The position numbers were made by a program, and so were the translations under genes. DNA of 64,000 bases. It comes from Saccharicrinis aurantiacus. GTDB lineage: Bacteria > Bacteroidota > Bacteroidia > Bacteroidales > Marinilabiliaceae. The DNA lies in NCBI RefSeq assembly GCF_001660705.2, contig NZ_LYBV02000001.1, forward strand, positions 248,001 to 312,000. Reading direction: 5' to 3'. The notes below the pieces were generated by a model that was given only the letters and a program-made list of their open reading frames with translations, had not been told where the DNA came from and searched no databases. Every line of letters starts with the position of its first letter. Positions within the stretch are counted from its first letter, which is position 1. Positions 9,620 to 18,285 of this stretch are shown in pieces.

Positions 9620-12600
9620 ATGAAAACAGGATTTGCCGGGACACTAGCCCGCATGTTTATAAAATCTAAACTCACACCATTATTGATGGTAGCGTTTATG
9701 ATAATTGGTATTTACAGTTCATATCTAACCCCACGCGAAGAAGAACCTCAAATTGATGTTCCAATTGCTGATATTTTTATAGGCTACCCTGGTGCCAGCC
9801 CAAAAGAAATAGAATCAAAAATTGTAACTCCCATTGAAAAGGTTATTTCAAATGTTAAGGGAGTTGAATATGTATATTCTCAATCAATGTCTGAACAAGC
9901 CATGTTAATTGTTCAGTTTTACGTAGGCGAGGATGTAGAACGAAGTTTAGTAAAACTTTATAACGAGATTATTAAAAATATGGATGGTATGCCTGCGGGT
10001 GTTACACTTCCTTTAATAAAAACCCGTTCTATTGATGATGTTCCGGCAATGGGCTTGACTTTGTGGAGCAGCTCTTATGATGATTATCAATTAAAGCGTG
10101 TTGCTCAAGAATTAACATCAGAGATTGAAAAGATTACAGATATATCAGAAACAAAGGTTATTGGTGGTCGTAATCGCGAGATTCAGGTTATTTTAGATAG
10201 AGATAAAATGAGTGCTTATCATGTCGATCCTTTGTTAATTTCGCAGCAATTAGTGGCATCAAATCAGCAAGGTTCTTCAGGGAAGTTTAACCAGAATAAC
10301 CAAGAGTATTTAGTTCAAACAGGTAGGTTTTTCGAAACATCAGAAGAGGTGGCCAATTTGATAATTGGTGTACATCAAAATTCACCTATATATCTGCATC
10401 AGGTTGCTACTATTACTGATGGGCCAGCATTACCAAATTCTTATGTAGCGTTTGGGTATGGTAAAGCTAGTGATAAAATGGTTAAATATCAGGATGAGTA
10501 TTCTGCTGTAACTATTTCCATTGCTAAAAGGAGAGGAGCTGATGCCATGCGTTTAGCACAGCAGATTGAGACAAAAATAGAAGTGCTTCAAACCGAATTG
10601 ATTCCTTCAGATATTAATGTAAGTGTTACTCGAAATTATGGTGAAACAGCTTCTGATAAAGTTGGGGAATTGTTAATGCATTTATTGGGTGCAATTGTGG
10701 CTGTAACTTTTGTTGTAATGTTAGCCATGGGATGGCGTGGTGGATTAGTGGTATTTATTTCTGTACCAATAACATTTGCATTGACTATGTTCAGTTATTA
10801 TTTTATGGATTACACCTTGAATAGAATTACCTTATTTGCTTTGGTATTTGTAACAGGTATTGTTGTTGATGATTCAATTATTATCGCTGAAAATATGCAT
10901 AGGCATTTTAAAATGCGTCAATTACCGTTTTGGCAAGCTGCGCTGCGATCTATCGATGAAGTTGGTAATCCTACTATTTTAGCAACATTTACCGTTATAG
11001 CTGCTGTAATACCAATGGTATTTGTATCGGGTATGATGGGGCCTTATATGAGCCCAATGCCTATTGGTGCATCTATTGCCATGTTGTTCTCTTTATTAGT
11101 TGCTTTAATGATAACGCCTTGGTTGGCATATCGTTTATTAAGGCATGATGATGGGAAGGAAGATGAAACAAAAGATTATTCCCTTGAAAAAACAATTATA
11201 TATAAACTGTATAATGGAACAATGCGTCCTCTAATTGAAAGTCCAACAAAGCGTTGGATATTTATTGGAGGAGTCACATTATTGCTTTTTGCATCCGTTA
11301 GCTTGTTTTTATTTAAAGCCGTTACTGTTAAGATTTTACCATTTGATAATAAAAACGAGTTTCAGATAGTAATTGATATGCCTGAAGGAACAACTTTAGA
11401 ACAAACAGCTAATGTAACCAAGGAGTTGGCTGCTTATGTTAGAAGTCATGATTTGGTATTAAATTATCAAACTTATGTTGGAAGTTCAGCTCCAATTAAT
11501 TTTAATGGATTGGTTCGTCATTATGATTTAAGGCGAGGATCAAATGTTGCTGATATTCAGGTTAACTTGGTTTCAAAAAAAGAACGTGATCTTCAATCAC
11601 ATGATATTGCGAAAGAGCTTCGTCCTGGTTTGCAAGAGATTGGTACAAAATACAATGCTAATGTAAAAGTAGTTGAAGTACCACCAGGACCACCTGTAAT
11701 GTCAACACTTGTAGCCGAAATATATGGTCCAAATTACGAAGCTCAGATGGACGTAGCCAAACAAGTAAAAAGTCTGTTTAAATCTACAGAAAGTGTAGTT
11801 GATGTTGATTGGATGATTGAGGATGATCAGAAAGAATTCTTGTTTGATGTGGATAAAGAAAAGGCGATGTTGGCAGGAGTAGCTCCTCAGCAAATAATTC
11901 AGGCTATGCATATGGCGCTTCGTGGTTCAACTATTTCACACCTATATGCAGAAAATGATCATCAACAGGTTGGAATTACACTTCGTTTAGCCGAGAATAG
12001 TAGAACTAGTATTGATGATTTAAAAATGATTACACTTAAGTCTCAACGAGGTGAAATGGTATCAGTAGGAGATTTGGTAAAAATAAAAGAGAGTATTAAG
12101 GAAAAGAGCATTTTCCGAAAAAATCAAAAACAATTGGTTTATGTTACTGCTGATGTAGCAGGAGACCTAGAGAGTCCTGTTTATGCTATTATGGATATGA
12201 GTGAGCGACTGGATGAAATAGAACTTCCCAAGGGATACTCTATTGAGGAATTTTATAATGGCCAACCCTTTACAGAGGATAATTATAGTATAAAATGGGA
12301 TGGCGAATGGCAAATTACCTATGAAGTATTTCGCGATTTGGGAACTGCTTTTGCCGTAGTGCTGATTATAATATATATGCTAATTGTAGGTTGGTTTCAG
12401 AATCTGAAGGTGCCTTTTGTTATGATGGTTGCGATACCTCTCTCATTGGTTGGGATTATTGGGGGACACTGGATGATGGGAGCATTCTTTACGGCAACTT
12501 CAATGATTGGTATGATTGCGCTAGCTGGTATAATGGTTCGGAATTCCATATTGTTAATTGATTTTGTAAATATCCGGCTGTCAGAAGGGGCTCCACTGCG

Positions 12601-12865
12601 AGAGGCTGTAATTGAAGCAGGTGCAGTGCGTACAACTCCAATTTTATTAACAGCAGGAACTGTTGTAATTGGAGCTGTGGTTATTTTGTTCGACCCAATA
12701 TTCCAAGGTCTAGCCATTTCATTAATGGGAGGAACTATTGCCTCAACGGTTCTCACTTTAATAATTGTACCTCTTATTTACTACATGACAGAGAAAAATA
12801 AATTGGAAAATGGAATAGAACAGCTTTCAGAAAAAAGAGAAGAAGAGATCGTTGAAGAGCAATAA
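9620..12865 (+). CDS. RND efflux pump, divergent HAE-like subfamily
   Basis: This 1081-residue inner-membrane RND transporter has twelve predicted membrane spans and two periplasmic loops. The opening YLTPREEEPQIDVPIADIFI belongs to a subfamily apart from AcrB and from the CusA metal pumps. The TM4 Asp pair is present at D417/D418 (GIVVDDSIII). The position of AcrB K940 is an Arg, R974, in GIMVRNSILLIDF, whereas the pump of the first operon has Lys there. The C-terminal tail is highly charged (ending EKREEEIVEEQ). The adaptor and TolC are encoded upstream and a PII-like protein 22 bases downstream. The substrate is unknown; the downstream partners hint at a regulated export of a metal or a small sulfur or nitrogen compound, which is inference. 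Confidence 0.92.
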   Translation: MKTGFAGTLARMFIKSKLTPLLMVAFMIIGIYSSYLTPREEEPQIDVPIADIFIGYPGASPKEIESKIVTPIEKVISNVKGVEYVYSQSMSEQAMLIVQFYVGEDVERSLVKLYNEIIKNMDGMPAGVTLPLIKTRSIDDVPAMGLTLWSSSYDDYQLKRVAQELTSEIEKITDISETKVIGGRNREIQVILDRDKMSAYHVDPLLISQQLVASNQQGSSGKFNQNNQEYLVQTGRFFETSEEVANLIIGVHQNSPIYLHQVATITDGPALPNSYVAFGYGKASDKMVKYQDEYSAVTISIAKRRGADAMRLAQQIETKIEVLQTELIPSDINVSVTRNYGETASDKVGELLMHLLGAIVAVTFVVMLAMGWRGGLVVFISVPITFALTMFSYYFMDYTLNRITLFALVFVTGIVVDDSIIIAENMHRHFKMRQLPFWQAALRSIDEVGNPTILATFTVIAAVIPMVFVSGMMGPYMSPMPIGASIAMLFSLLVALMITPWLAYRLLRHDDGKEDETKDYSLEKTIIYKLYNGTMRPLIESPTKRWIFIGGVTLLLFASVSLFLFKAVTVKILPFDNKNEFQIVIDMPEGTTLEQTANVTKELAAYVRSHDLVLNYQTYVGSSAPINFNGLVRHYDLRRGSNVADIQVNLVSKKERDLQSHDIAKELRPGLQEIGTKYNANVKVVEVPPGPPVMSTLVAEIYGPNYEAQMDVAKQVKSLFKSTESVVDVDWMIEDDQKEFLFDVDKEKAMLAGVAPQQIIQAMHMALRGSTISHLYAENDHQQVGITLRLAENSRTSIDDLKMITLKSQRGEMVSVGDLVKIKESIKEKSIFRKNQKQLVYVTADVAGDLESPVYAIMDMSERLDEIELPKGYSIEEFYNGQPFTEDNYSIKWDGEWQITYEVFRDLGTAFAVVLIIIYMLIVGWFQNLKVPFVMMVAIPLSLVGIIGGHWMMGAFFTATSMIGMIALAGIMVRNSILLIDFVNIRLSEGAPLREAVIEAGAVRTTPILLTAGTVVIGAVVILFDPIFQGLAISLMGGTIASTVLTLIIVPLIYYMTEKNKLENGIEQLSEKREEEIVEEQ

Positions 12866-12887
12866 TCAAACATAAAAACATTTAACT

Positions 12888-13199
12888 ATGAAATTACTAA
12901 TCGCAACAACAGTTATTGAGTACAGAGAACAACTGCAAGAAATATTTAGCGAATATAAGGTGCCTTATTATAATGAAATTGAAATGAAGGGAGTTAAGCG
13001 AATGGTAGACCAACACCGATTGGGTAATTGGTTTGGAACAGGAACTGCTGGTCTTGAAAATATTGCCTTTGTTTCTCTAATGTCAGAAGAACAATCAAGT
13101 AGTTTGTTTAAGGTATTAACGGAATATGAAGATTCAGCTAAAAATAAAGTATTTAGTGTTTATATTCTCGAAGTAAATAAGGCTATAGAAGTAAAATAG
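12888..13199 (+). CDS. PII-like small regulatory protein encoded with an RND pump
   Basis: This 103-residue cytosolic protein has the ferredoxin-like order of PII proteins: strand KLLIATTVI, helix EYREQLQEIFSEYKV, strand YYNEIEMKG, a flexible T-loop-like stretch (about residues 38-58, with NWFGTGTAGLEN), strand IAFVSLM, helix SSSLFKVLTEYEDSA and strand VFSVYILEV. PII-family trimers sense nucleotides or metabolites and bind target transporters. PII-like members encoded next to RND exporters are known (the PII-NG group with CusABC-type pumps), but I cannot assign this protein firmly to that group. The 22-base gap to the pump gene and 31-base gap to the next gene indicate co-transcription. The uridylylation Tyr of GlnB and its usual loop sequence are absent. 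Regulating the pump at 9620 is the obvious hypothesis. Confidence 0.7.
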   Translation: MKLLIATTVIEYREQLQEIFSEYKVPYYNEIEMKGVKRMVDQHRLGNWFGTGTAGLENIAFVSLMSEEQSSSLFKVLTEYEDSAKNKVFSVYILEVNKAIEVK

Positions 13200-13230
13200 T
13201 ATAAACAAATAATTTTATAAGGATAATATT

Positions 13231-13416
13231 ATGCAAGAAAGAATTGTAAGAGCTGTTGCAGGAGTAATGGTTTTAATTAGTTTGCTTTTGGCAATAATAG
13301 TAAATATAAACTGGTTATATCTAGCAGGTTTTGTGGCTATTAATTTAATTCAATCATCAATTACTCGTTGGTGTTTTCTATCAGATATATTAACAAAGCT
13401 AGGTATACCTAAATAA
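13231..13416 (+). CDS. DUF2892 (YgaP-type transmembrane) protein
   Basis: This 61-residue membrane protein has two hydrophobic helices (about residues 8-24 and 27-42) and a cytosolic tail. The pattern AGFVAINLIQSSITRWCFL followed by DILTKLGIP matches the DUF2892 family, including the single conserved Cys (C48) after the second helix. The same module forms the membrane anchor of the rhodanese YgaP and often occurs near sulfur-handling genes. Here it is the last gene of the RND operon, 31 bases after the PII-like gene. A role as an accessory subunit or sulfur-related partner of the exporter is inference. Confidence 0.75.
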   Translation: MQERIVRAVAGVMVLISLLLAIIVNINWLYLAGFVAINLIQSSITRWCFLSDILTKLGIPK

Positions 13417-13427
13417 TACGATTATTA

Positions 13428-13512
13428 GCACTATCAGAAAAACTGTGTAAATAGAAACTACCGAAGGGTCATCCCCTTGGTAGTTTCAACCACATAGTTT
13501 TTCAGATAGTGC
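13428..13512. repeat. Long nested inverted repeat after the second RND operon
   Basis: The outer arms 13428-13448 and 13492-13512 are 21 bases each and pair with one A-A mismatch and one G-T wobble (GCACTATCAGAAAAACT on the left). Inside, GAAACTACC (13454-13462) pairs with GGTAGTTTC (13479-13487), and AAGGG with CCCTT around a 5-base loop. The whole 85 bases can fold into one long hairpin. There is no T-run, so it is not a classic terminator, though it could act as one or protect the mRNA 3' end. It could also be a small palindromic repeat element. Confidence 0.75.
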
Positions 13513-13558
13513 TTTACATGATACCAAATGATATAATGCTGACTAAACGTACAAAACC

Positions 13559-13595
13559 AAAATGAGACCATTTCGTTCTGAAACAGCCTCATTTT
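13559..13595. terminator. Bidirectional terminator between convergent genes
   Basis: AAAATGAG (13559-13566) pairs with CTCATTTT (13588-13595), with an inner TTTC/GAAA stem. T-runs follow on both strands. It sits between the plus-strand RND operon and the minus-strand lipoprotein gene at 13616. Confidence 0.65.
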
Positions 13596-13615
13596 TTATT
13601 ACTATTATTTTTCTA

Positions 13616-14410
13616 TTATGTATGAGAACCAACTAACTCATTTAGTTTGCTAAGAACTTCCTCTTTTGTTAATGCATCAGGATGTGTATGGTCAGTAATC
13701 CACCAGATTAACTGTTGAATATTTGCAATTAATATGGCAGCTTCTTCGTTAGTTAATTGCCCCATGCTAATTTCTCCAAGTAAAACATCATTAGTATCTC
13801 CTAACCAATCATATCTTTCGTTATTTACATAGAAAAGTAAGTCTAACATTAACTCATTTTCTGTTACACCAACAGCTTTGTATTCAACAGAGAAAGCACT
13901 CCCGTTTAATCCTTTGTTAAAGCAGAATAGATTAAGTGCAACTGTTTTTGTTTCACCACCATCCAAATTTACTAACATCTGAGTGAGTATCATTCCTCTT
14001 TGGAATTCAGTAATGTCATAACCTAAACCATCTACAATTTCAAAAATTAGTCCTGGCTTAAACAAAACTTCAGTTGGATCATCATTTCCATTAACAAACT
14101 GCATTACTAAGGTAATAAATTGACCTCCTAACCCGTACATTTCATCTATTTCATCATATGTTAATGGATCATCGCTTGTTGATTTAAGGTTTGCATACAT
14201 AGGAGTAATTCCTTGTATACCACCTACTATTTCAACACCTTCAGGGAGTAGAAATTTCTCTCCAACTTCAACATCTTCGGCAACGCGATCCCCAAATCCA
14301 GCAACACCCGTTTCTGTTTCACTACCAGGGCCATTACCATTATTATCCTTTGTACAAGAATACATCCCTATCATAGCAACAGCTACAACTAATAAAAATA
14401 ACTTTTTCAT
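13616..14410 (-). CDS. Hypothetical lipoprotein
   Basis: This 264-residue protein has a lipoprotein signal peptide with lipobox ending GMYSC, then TKDNNGNGPGSETETG, a flexible Gly/acidic linker typical of surface-exposed Bacteroidota lipoproteins. The mature part is acidic and rich in Leu, Gly and Glu, with no motif I recognise. It contains a run of predicted helices near the C terminus (EEAAILIANIQQLIWWITDH). It is monocistronic: the neighbours are convergent on one side, and the other side is a 348-base gap. The function is unknown. Confidence 0.8.
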   Translation of the reverse strand: MKKLFLLVVAVAMIGMYSCTKDNNGNGPGSETETGVAGFGDRVAEDVEVGEKFLLPEGVEIVGGIQGITPMYANLKSTSDDPLTYDEIDEMYGLGGQFITLVMQFVNGNDDPTEVLFKPGLIFEIVDGLGYDITEFQRGMILTQMLVNLDGGETKTVALNLFCFNKGLNGSAFSVEYKAVGVTENELMLDLLFYVNNERYDWLGDTNDVLLGEISMGQLTNEEAAILIANIQQLIWWITDHTHPDALTKEEVLSKLNELVGSHT

Positions 14411-14758
14411 ATTTCTCAGGTTTTTAATTAATTACATTTTTAATTACTTACCACCGCAATTTAGTGCTAGGTATACCTAAAGTCAATGAATACTCTTTAA
14501 TTTCGGATCTTTCCATAAGTATTGTTTTGGAGTTAATATACTTGTAATTAGATGTTTAGATCTGAATGGTGGGAGTGATATTAAAGCTTTGCTTTGACGA
14601 ATGAAAATATTATTAAGATTACTCTGTAATTTTATATGATTAAATCTCAGTATTATTGGCTAATAGCCCTGTATTGAAGTATTTCCAGTTAATTTTATTA
14701 TTAGAAAGGTTAAGTTGTAGCAAAAAAAAGGCTGACATTGTTGTCAACCTAATAATTT
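14411..14758. other. Intergenic region
   Basis: This AT-rich stretch separates the lipoprotein gene and pepD. It contains the pepD terminator at 14722-14750. No gene or repeat is seen, and I found no confident promoter for the lipoprotein gene. Confidence 0.5.
14722..14750 (-). terminator. Terminator of pepD
   Basis: AGGCTGACA (14729-14737) pairs with TGTCAACCT (14742-14750) with one G-T wobble. On the minus strand it is followed by seven or more T residues (14722-14728). It begins 8 bases after the pepD stop codon. Confidence 0.8.
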
Positions 14759-16216
14759 CTAGACTTTTGGAATGTTTAATAAAATATCTAATAAATGTTC
14801 CCAAAACTTTTTAACAGTATCTATTTCTATCTTTTCATCAGGAGAGTGGGCACCTCTAATAGTTGGGCCTATTGATATCATATCTAAATTAGGATATTTC
14901 TCAAGGAATAAACCACATTCTAATCCTGCATGAATTGCTCTTACAATAGGTTTTTCGTTGAAGAGTCTTTCGTAAGAGTTTCTTGTAATATTCAGTATTT
15001 CCGAATTTGTGTTTGGCTGCCAGCCCGGATAACCATCACCATGTGTAACATTAGCTCCTGCTAATTCAAATACACTTTGTACCATTGATGCAATATCATA
15101 CTTCGCAGATTCTACAGAACTACGTTGGCTTGTTGTAATCTCAATCTGATTATCATTTTGTTTGATTGCAGCCAGATTTGTTGACGTTTCAACTAAACCT
15201 TTGATATCTTTACTCATGGATATCACTCCATGCGGACATGCATAAATTGAATTCAGTAACTTATGTTGATCTTCTTCAGAGATTATACTAGTAGGCAGGT
15301 CACAAGATTCTAATTCTAATTTTACCGTAGGTTCAATTTGATTCAATTCTGTTTGAATCTCATCACTAAATATATTAAAAGCAACACGAATAGGTTCTTT
15401 CTGATGCTGGGGAACAACAGCTATAGCAAAGGCTTCTCTGGCGATTGCATTTCTTAAGTTACCACCATTAATTTTACTTAGGCGTAGTCCAAATTCCTTG
15501 GAAGCTTTCCAAAGAAACCTATTTAATATCTTATTTGCATTTCCTAAACCTTTGTCAATATCATCGCCCGAATGGCCACCCTTTAAGCCCGCGATACTAA
15601 TTTTAAAAGGGAACATATTGTTAGGGGTGGCATGGTTGGCTATTTTAAATTTAGCAACTGTATCAATACCTCCTGCGCATCCGATAAACAACTCACCATC
15701 GTCCTCACTATCTAAATTGAGTAGAATAGAGCTTTCAAAGAAATTTTCTTCTAAGTTAAAAGCTCCGGTTAAGCCAGTTTCTTCATCAACTGTAAATAAG
15801 CATTCTATTGGGCCGTGTTGTATATTATCAGATGCCAATAAAGCTAATTGAGCAGCAACACCAATCCCATCATCAGCACCAAGTGTAGTATCTGTTGCTT
15901 TTACCCATCCATCAACTATTTGAGGCTTAATGGCATCATTTTCAAAATCATGATTAATCCAACTATGTTTTTCACAAACCATGTCAATATGCGATTGTAA
16001 TAAAACAGATTTCATCTTTTCAAAACCTTGTGTAGCAGGTTTTGATATGAGTATATTGCCAATGGCATCTTGCTTATATTTTAATTGTTGATTTTTTGCA
16101 AAAGAAATGAGATATGAAATAATCTTTTCTTCTTTTTTTGAAGGGCGGGGTATTTGGCATATTTCCTCAAAGTAATGCCAAACTACTTTGGGCTCTAGTG
16201 AATTTAATACAGACAT
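14759..16216 (-). CDS. pepD: Aminoacyl-histidine dipeptidase (PepD, M20 family)
   Basis: This 485-residue cytosolic zinc dipeptidase cleaves Xaa-His and other dipeptides. M20 metal and catalytic residues are visible: H76 and D78 in LLQSHIDMVCEK, D115 in LGADDGIGVA, the E145-E146 pair in DEETGLTGAF, D169 in LLNLDSEDDGELF, and the late His in IRGAHSPDEKIE near residue 460. The lid domain (about 200-390) with GLKGGHSGDDI separates them. Length and motif order are those of bacterial PepD. A promoter candidate lies directly upstream at 16239-16268 and a terminator follows, so it can be expressed as a single gene, although two minus-strand genes lie upstream. Confidence 0.95.
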   Translation of the reverse strand: MSVLNSLEPKVVWHYFEEICQIPRPSKKEEKIISYLISFAKNQQLKYKQDAIGNILISKPATQGFEKMKSVLLQSHIDMVCEKHSWINHDFENDAIKPQIVDGWVKATDTTLGADDGIGVAAQLALLASDNIQHGPIECLFTVDEETGLTGAFNLEENFFESSILLNLDSEDDGELFIGCAGGIDTVAKFKIANHATPNNMFPFKISIAGLKGGHSGDDIDKGLGNANKILNRFLWKASKEFGLRLSKINGGNLRNAIAREAFAIAVVPQHQKEPIRVAFNIFSDEIQTELNQIEPTVKLELESCDLPTSIISEEDQHKLLNSIYACPHGVISMSKDIKGLVETSTNLAAIKQNDNQIEITTSQRSSVESAKYDIASMVQSVFELAGANVTHGDGYPGWQPNTNSEILNITRNSYERLFNEKPIVRAIHAGLECGLFLEKYPNLDMISIGPTIRGAHSPDEKIEIDTVKKFWEHLLDILLNIPKV

Positions 16217-16238
16217 AATTATAATTGAGTTTTGACCT

Positions 16239-16268
16239 CAAAGGTAATCGTATAAAGACAATAAGAAA
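16239..16268 (-). promoter_or_regulatory. Promoter of pepD
   Basis: On the minus strand TTTC (16265-16268), an 18-base spacer and TACCTTTG (16239-16246) match the Bacteroidota -33/-7 pattern with one mismatch. The -7 box ends 22 bases before the ATG at 16216. Confidence 0.6.
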
Positions 16269-16283
16269 ATGGCTAAAATCAGT

Positions 16284-17144
16284 CTATTGAAAGATTGTCA
16301 GTAAATCTTTTATCTCGTCTGATTTATTATCGTTGCCTTCATTTTTATAGGCATAAAGCAAGTTAAGAAGCACACGTTTAATTATATCAATGTTTGTGCA
16401 GGGCAAATAATAGCTATCGTTTTGTTCTAATTTCTGCTGCTTTATAAAATACTCAACTTCTCGTTGGCCTAATATGGCACCTTTATTAACCGGATTAATG
16501 TAGAACATAACCTTATCTTTCCGGTTGAAATTTAAACTTGCATTTTCATCTAAAAAACAAAGTATAAAGTTTTTAGGTAGATTAACGCCAAATATTGGCA
16601 ACCCTAGTCTGCGTGCAATTACAGAGTAAATAATTGAAAGAGATATTGGGTTACCTTTTTTTGTTTCAAGAACATCATTAATAAATGAATTTTTCGGAGA
16701 GTAAAAGTTTGTACTATTTCTAACAAACTTATGCAGGTCGAAAAGAACATGATTTATAATTCTTACTTTCTCAAGAGATGTTAGATGATCATTTATCTCA
16801 AGCCAAACGTCTTTTTTGTATTTTTCAATTTTGGTGTTAAGATCGTCGTAATTAAGCTCGGGGTACTGAAACTTAGCAACAAGGAAAGCTCCATAAAATA
16901 AGCTTTTCCCACCTTCAATGTGCCATTTTTCAAGCAAGCGCTTAACGTCTCTTAGCTGTAGGCTATGAATTATATTTTCTACTCTTCGTTGAAAAACGTC
17001 ATCGTGAGAATGTTCCCAAGCTTTTTCGAGTTCATCTACTATGTCTATTTCAGACTTAAGTAATTCTTTTTCAACCGAGCTAAACACGTCTTTACTTGGA
17101 TCATCCAATAAATATATTAATGCATTTACTTTACTCTTATCCAT
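16284..17144 (-). CDS. SirB1 / transglutaminase-like family protein
   Basis: This 286-residue cytosolic protein has an N-terminal helical region (about 1-110, with repeated short helices ending in DELEKAWEHSHDD and RRVENIIHSL). A SirB1-type transglutaminase-like domain follows, with the signature KGNPISLSIIYSVIARRLGL and GVNLPKNFILCF. SirB1 proteins occur widely, but no reaction is established for them. The protein lies between a uridine phosphorylase-like gene and pepD on the same strand, with gaps of 85 and 67 bases. No functional link to either neighbour is evident. Confidence 0.8.
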   Translation of the reverse strand: MDKSKVNALIYLLDDPSKDVFSSVEKELLKSEIDIVDELEKAWEHSHDDVFQRRVENIIHSLQLRDVKRLLEKWHIEGGKSLFYGAFLVAKFQYPELNYDDLNTKIEKYKKDVWLEINDHLTSLEKVRIINHVLFDLHKFVRNSTNFYSPKNSFINDVLETKKGNPISLSIIYSVIARRLGLPIFGVNLPKNFILCFLDENASLNFNRKDKVMFYINPVNKGAILGQREVEYFIKQQKLEQNDSYYLPCTNIDIIKRVLLNLLYAYKNEGNDNKSDEIKDLLTIFQ

Positions 17145-17229
17145 AATTTACTGCATTTATACTTATGTGTTGTTGACGTTTGGTTTACAGCTAATTGTTA
17201 TATTAATACCAAATATGAATATTTTTTTG

Positions 17230-18108
17230 TTATTGTGCCAAACTATCTAATACTTTTTTGATTAAGTCAAATATTACGGGTTTATAATCTTTACTATAGG
17301 TTCCTGCTTTTCTGTTGGCAATAATAGCACATACGGTGGCTGCATTATGCCCTAATAGTTTTGAGAGGCCATAAATTGCAGAACATTCCATCTCGTAATT
17401 TGTAATGCGTTCATCATCAAATCTAAAGTTAGATATTTTCTCATTGATATCAGCATCGGCAAGGGGTAAGCGAATTACACGACCTTGAGGTCCGTAAAAT
17501 CCAGGTGCAGATATAGTTACTCCTTGTTCAAAATTGTTTTCTGAGAACTTATCTAAAAGTGTTTGTGAGGCTTCTACTACATAAGGTGATGCTAAATAAT
17601 GACTCCAATCTAATTCAGATTTAAAGGCTTGCTCAAAGTTTATATCAGTAACTTCATTTCTATTAGCGTAAAAATTAAGTAAACCGTCAAAGCCAATTGC
17701 CTTAGTTGACAGTAGGCAGCTATCAACAGATAAATCTTTTTGCAAGGAACCCGAAGTACCTATTCTAACAAAATTAAGTGTGGTTTTCTCTTCTTTTACG
17801 AATCGAGTATTAAAATCCACATTAACTAGAGCATCTAACTCATTTATAACTATGTCAATATTATCAGTGCCAATGCCAGTTGCCACTACGGTAAATTTAG
17901 TGCCTTTATAGCTTCCTGTAACACTAACAAATTCTCTATTTTGACGTTTGATATCGATAGTTTCAAAATACGAAGCTACCGTTTCAACTCTTCCAGGGTC
18001 GCCAACTAAAATTATATTTTGAGCTATTTCACCTGGTTTTAAGTGTAAATGAAAAACACTCCCATCAGGGTTTATTATAAGTTCAGATTCTTCAATTCTT
18101 CTGTCCAT
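17230..18108 (-). CDS. Nucleoside phosphorylase, uridine phosphorylase type
   Basis: This 292-residue protein belongs to the PNP/UDP phosphorylase family, which splits a nucleoside with phosphate into base and ribose-1-phosphate. Visible marks are IILVGDPGRVETVASYF (phosphate-binding GDPxR), VVATGIGTDNIDIVINEL, RIGTSGSLQKDL and the substrate-binding loop TNYEMECSAIYGLSKLLG with its Met-Glu-Cys. The C-terminal NRKAGTYSKDYKP fits uridine phosphorylases rather than purine enzymes. It is probably cytosolic and part of pyrimidine salvage; the TGS-containing nucleoside kinase at 44794 is another salvage candidate in the window. The exact base specificity is not proven. Confidence 0.88.
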   Translation of the reverse strand: MDRRIEESELIINPDGSVFHLHLKPGEIAQNIILVGDPGRVETVASYFETIDIKRQNREFVSVTGSYKGTKFTVVATGIGTDNIDIVINELDALVNVDFNTRFVKEEKTTLNFVRIGTSGSLQKDLSVDSCLLSTKAIGFDGLLNFYANRNEVTDINFEQAFKSELDWSHYLASPYVVEASQTLLDKFSENNFEQGVTISAPGFYGPQGRVIRLPLADADINEKISNFRFDDERITNYEMECSAIYGLSKLLGHNAATVCAIIANRKAGTYSKDYKPVIFDLIKKVLDSLAQ

Positions 18109-18239
18109 ACTGAATCCTTAAATGATTAATTATTGATTGAAGCTTGAAAGTTAATAAATAGTAGCAAATAGAATAATGATGATATCCCATATAATTCGGT
18201 TTTTTATCAACAATCTATACATACTTTAGAGATATTATC

Positions 18240-18270
18240 TTTTTACTTCTGAGTATTATATTTATTTTTG
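18240..18270 (+). promoter_or_regulatory. Likely promoter of the DUF4293 gene
   Basis: TATTTTTG at 18263-18270 matches the -7 consensus TAnnTTTG, and a weak TTTT at 18240-18243 lies 19 bases upstream. The box overlaps the TTG codon at 18268 that could otherwise be taken as a start, which supports the ATG at 18286 instead. Confidence 0.45.
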
Positions 18271-18285
18271 GCAAAATTTAAAATT

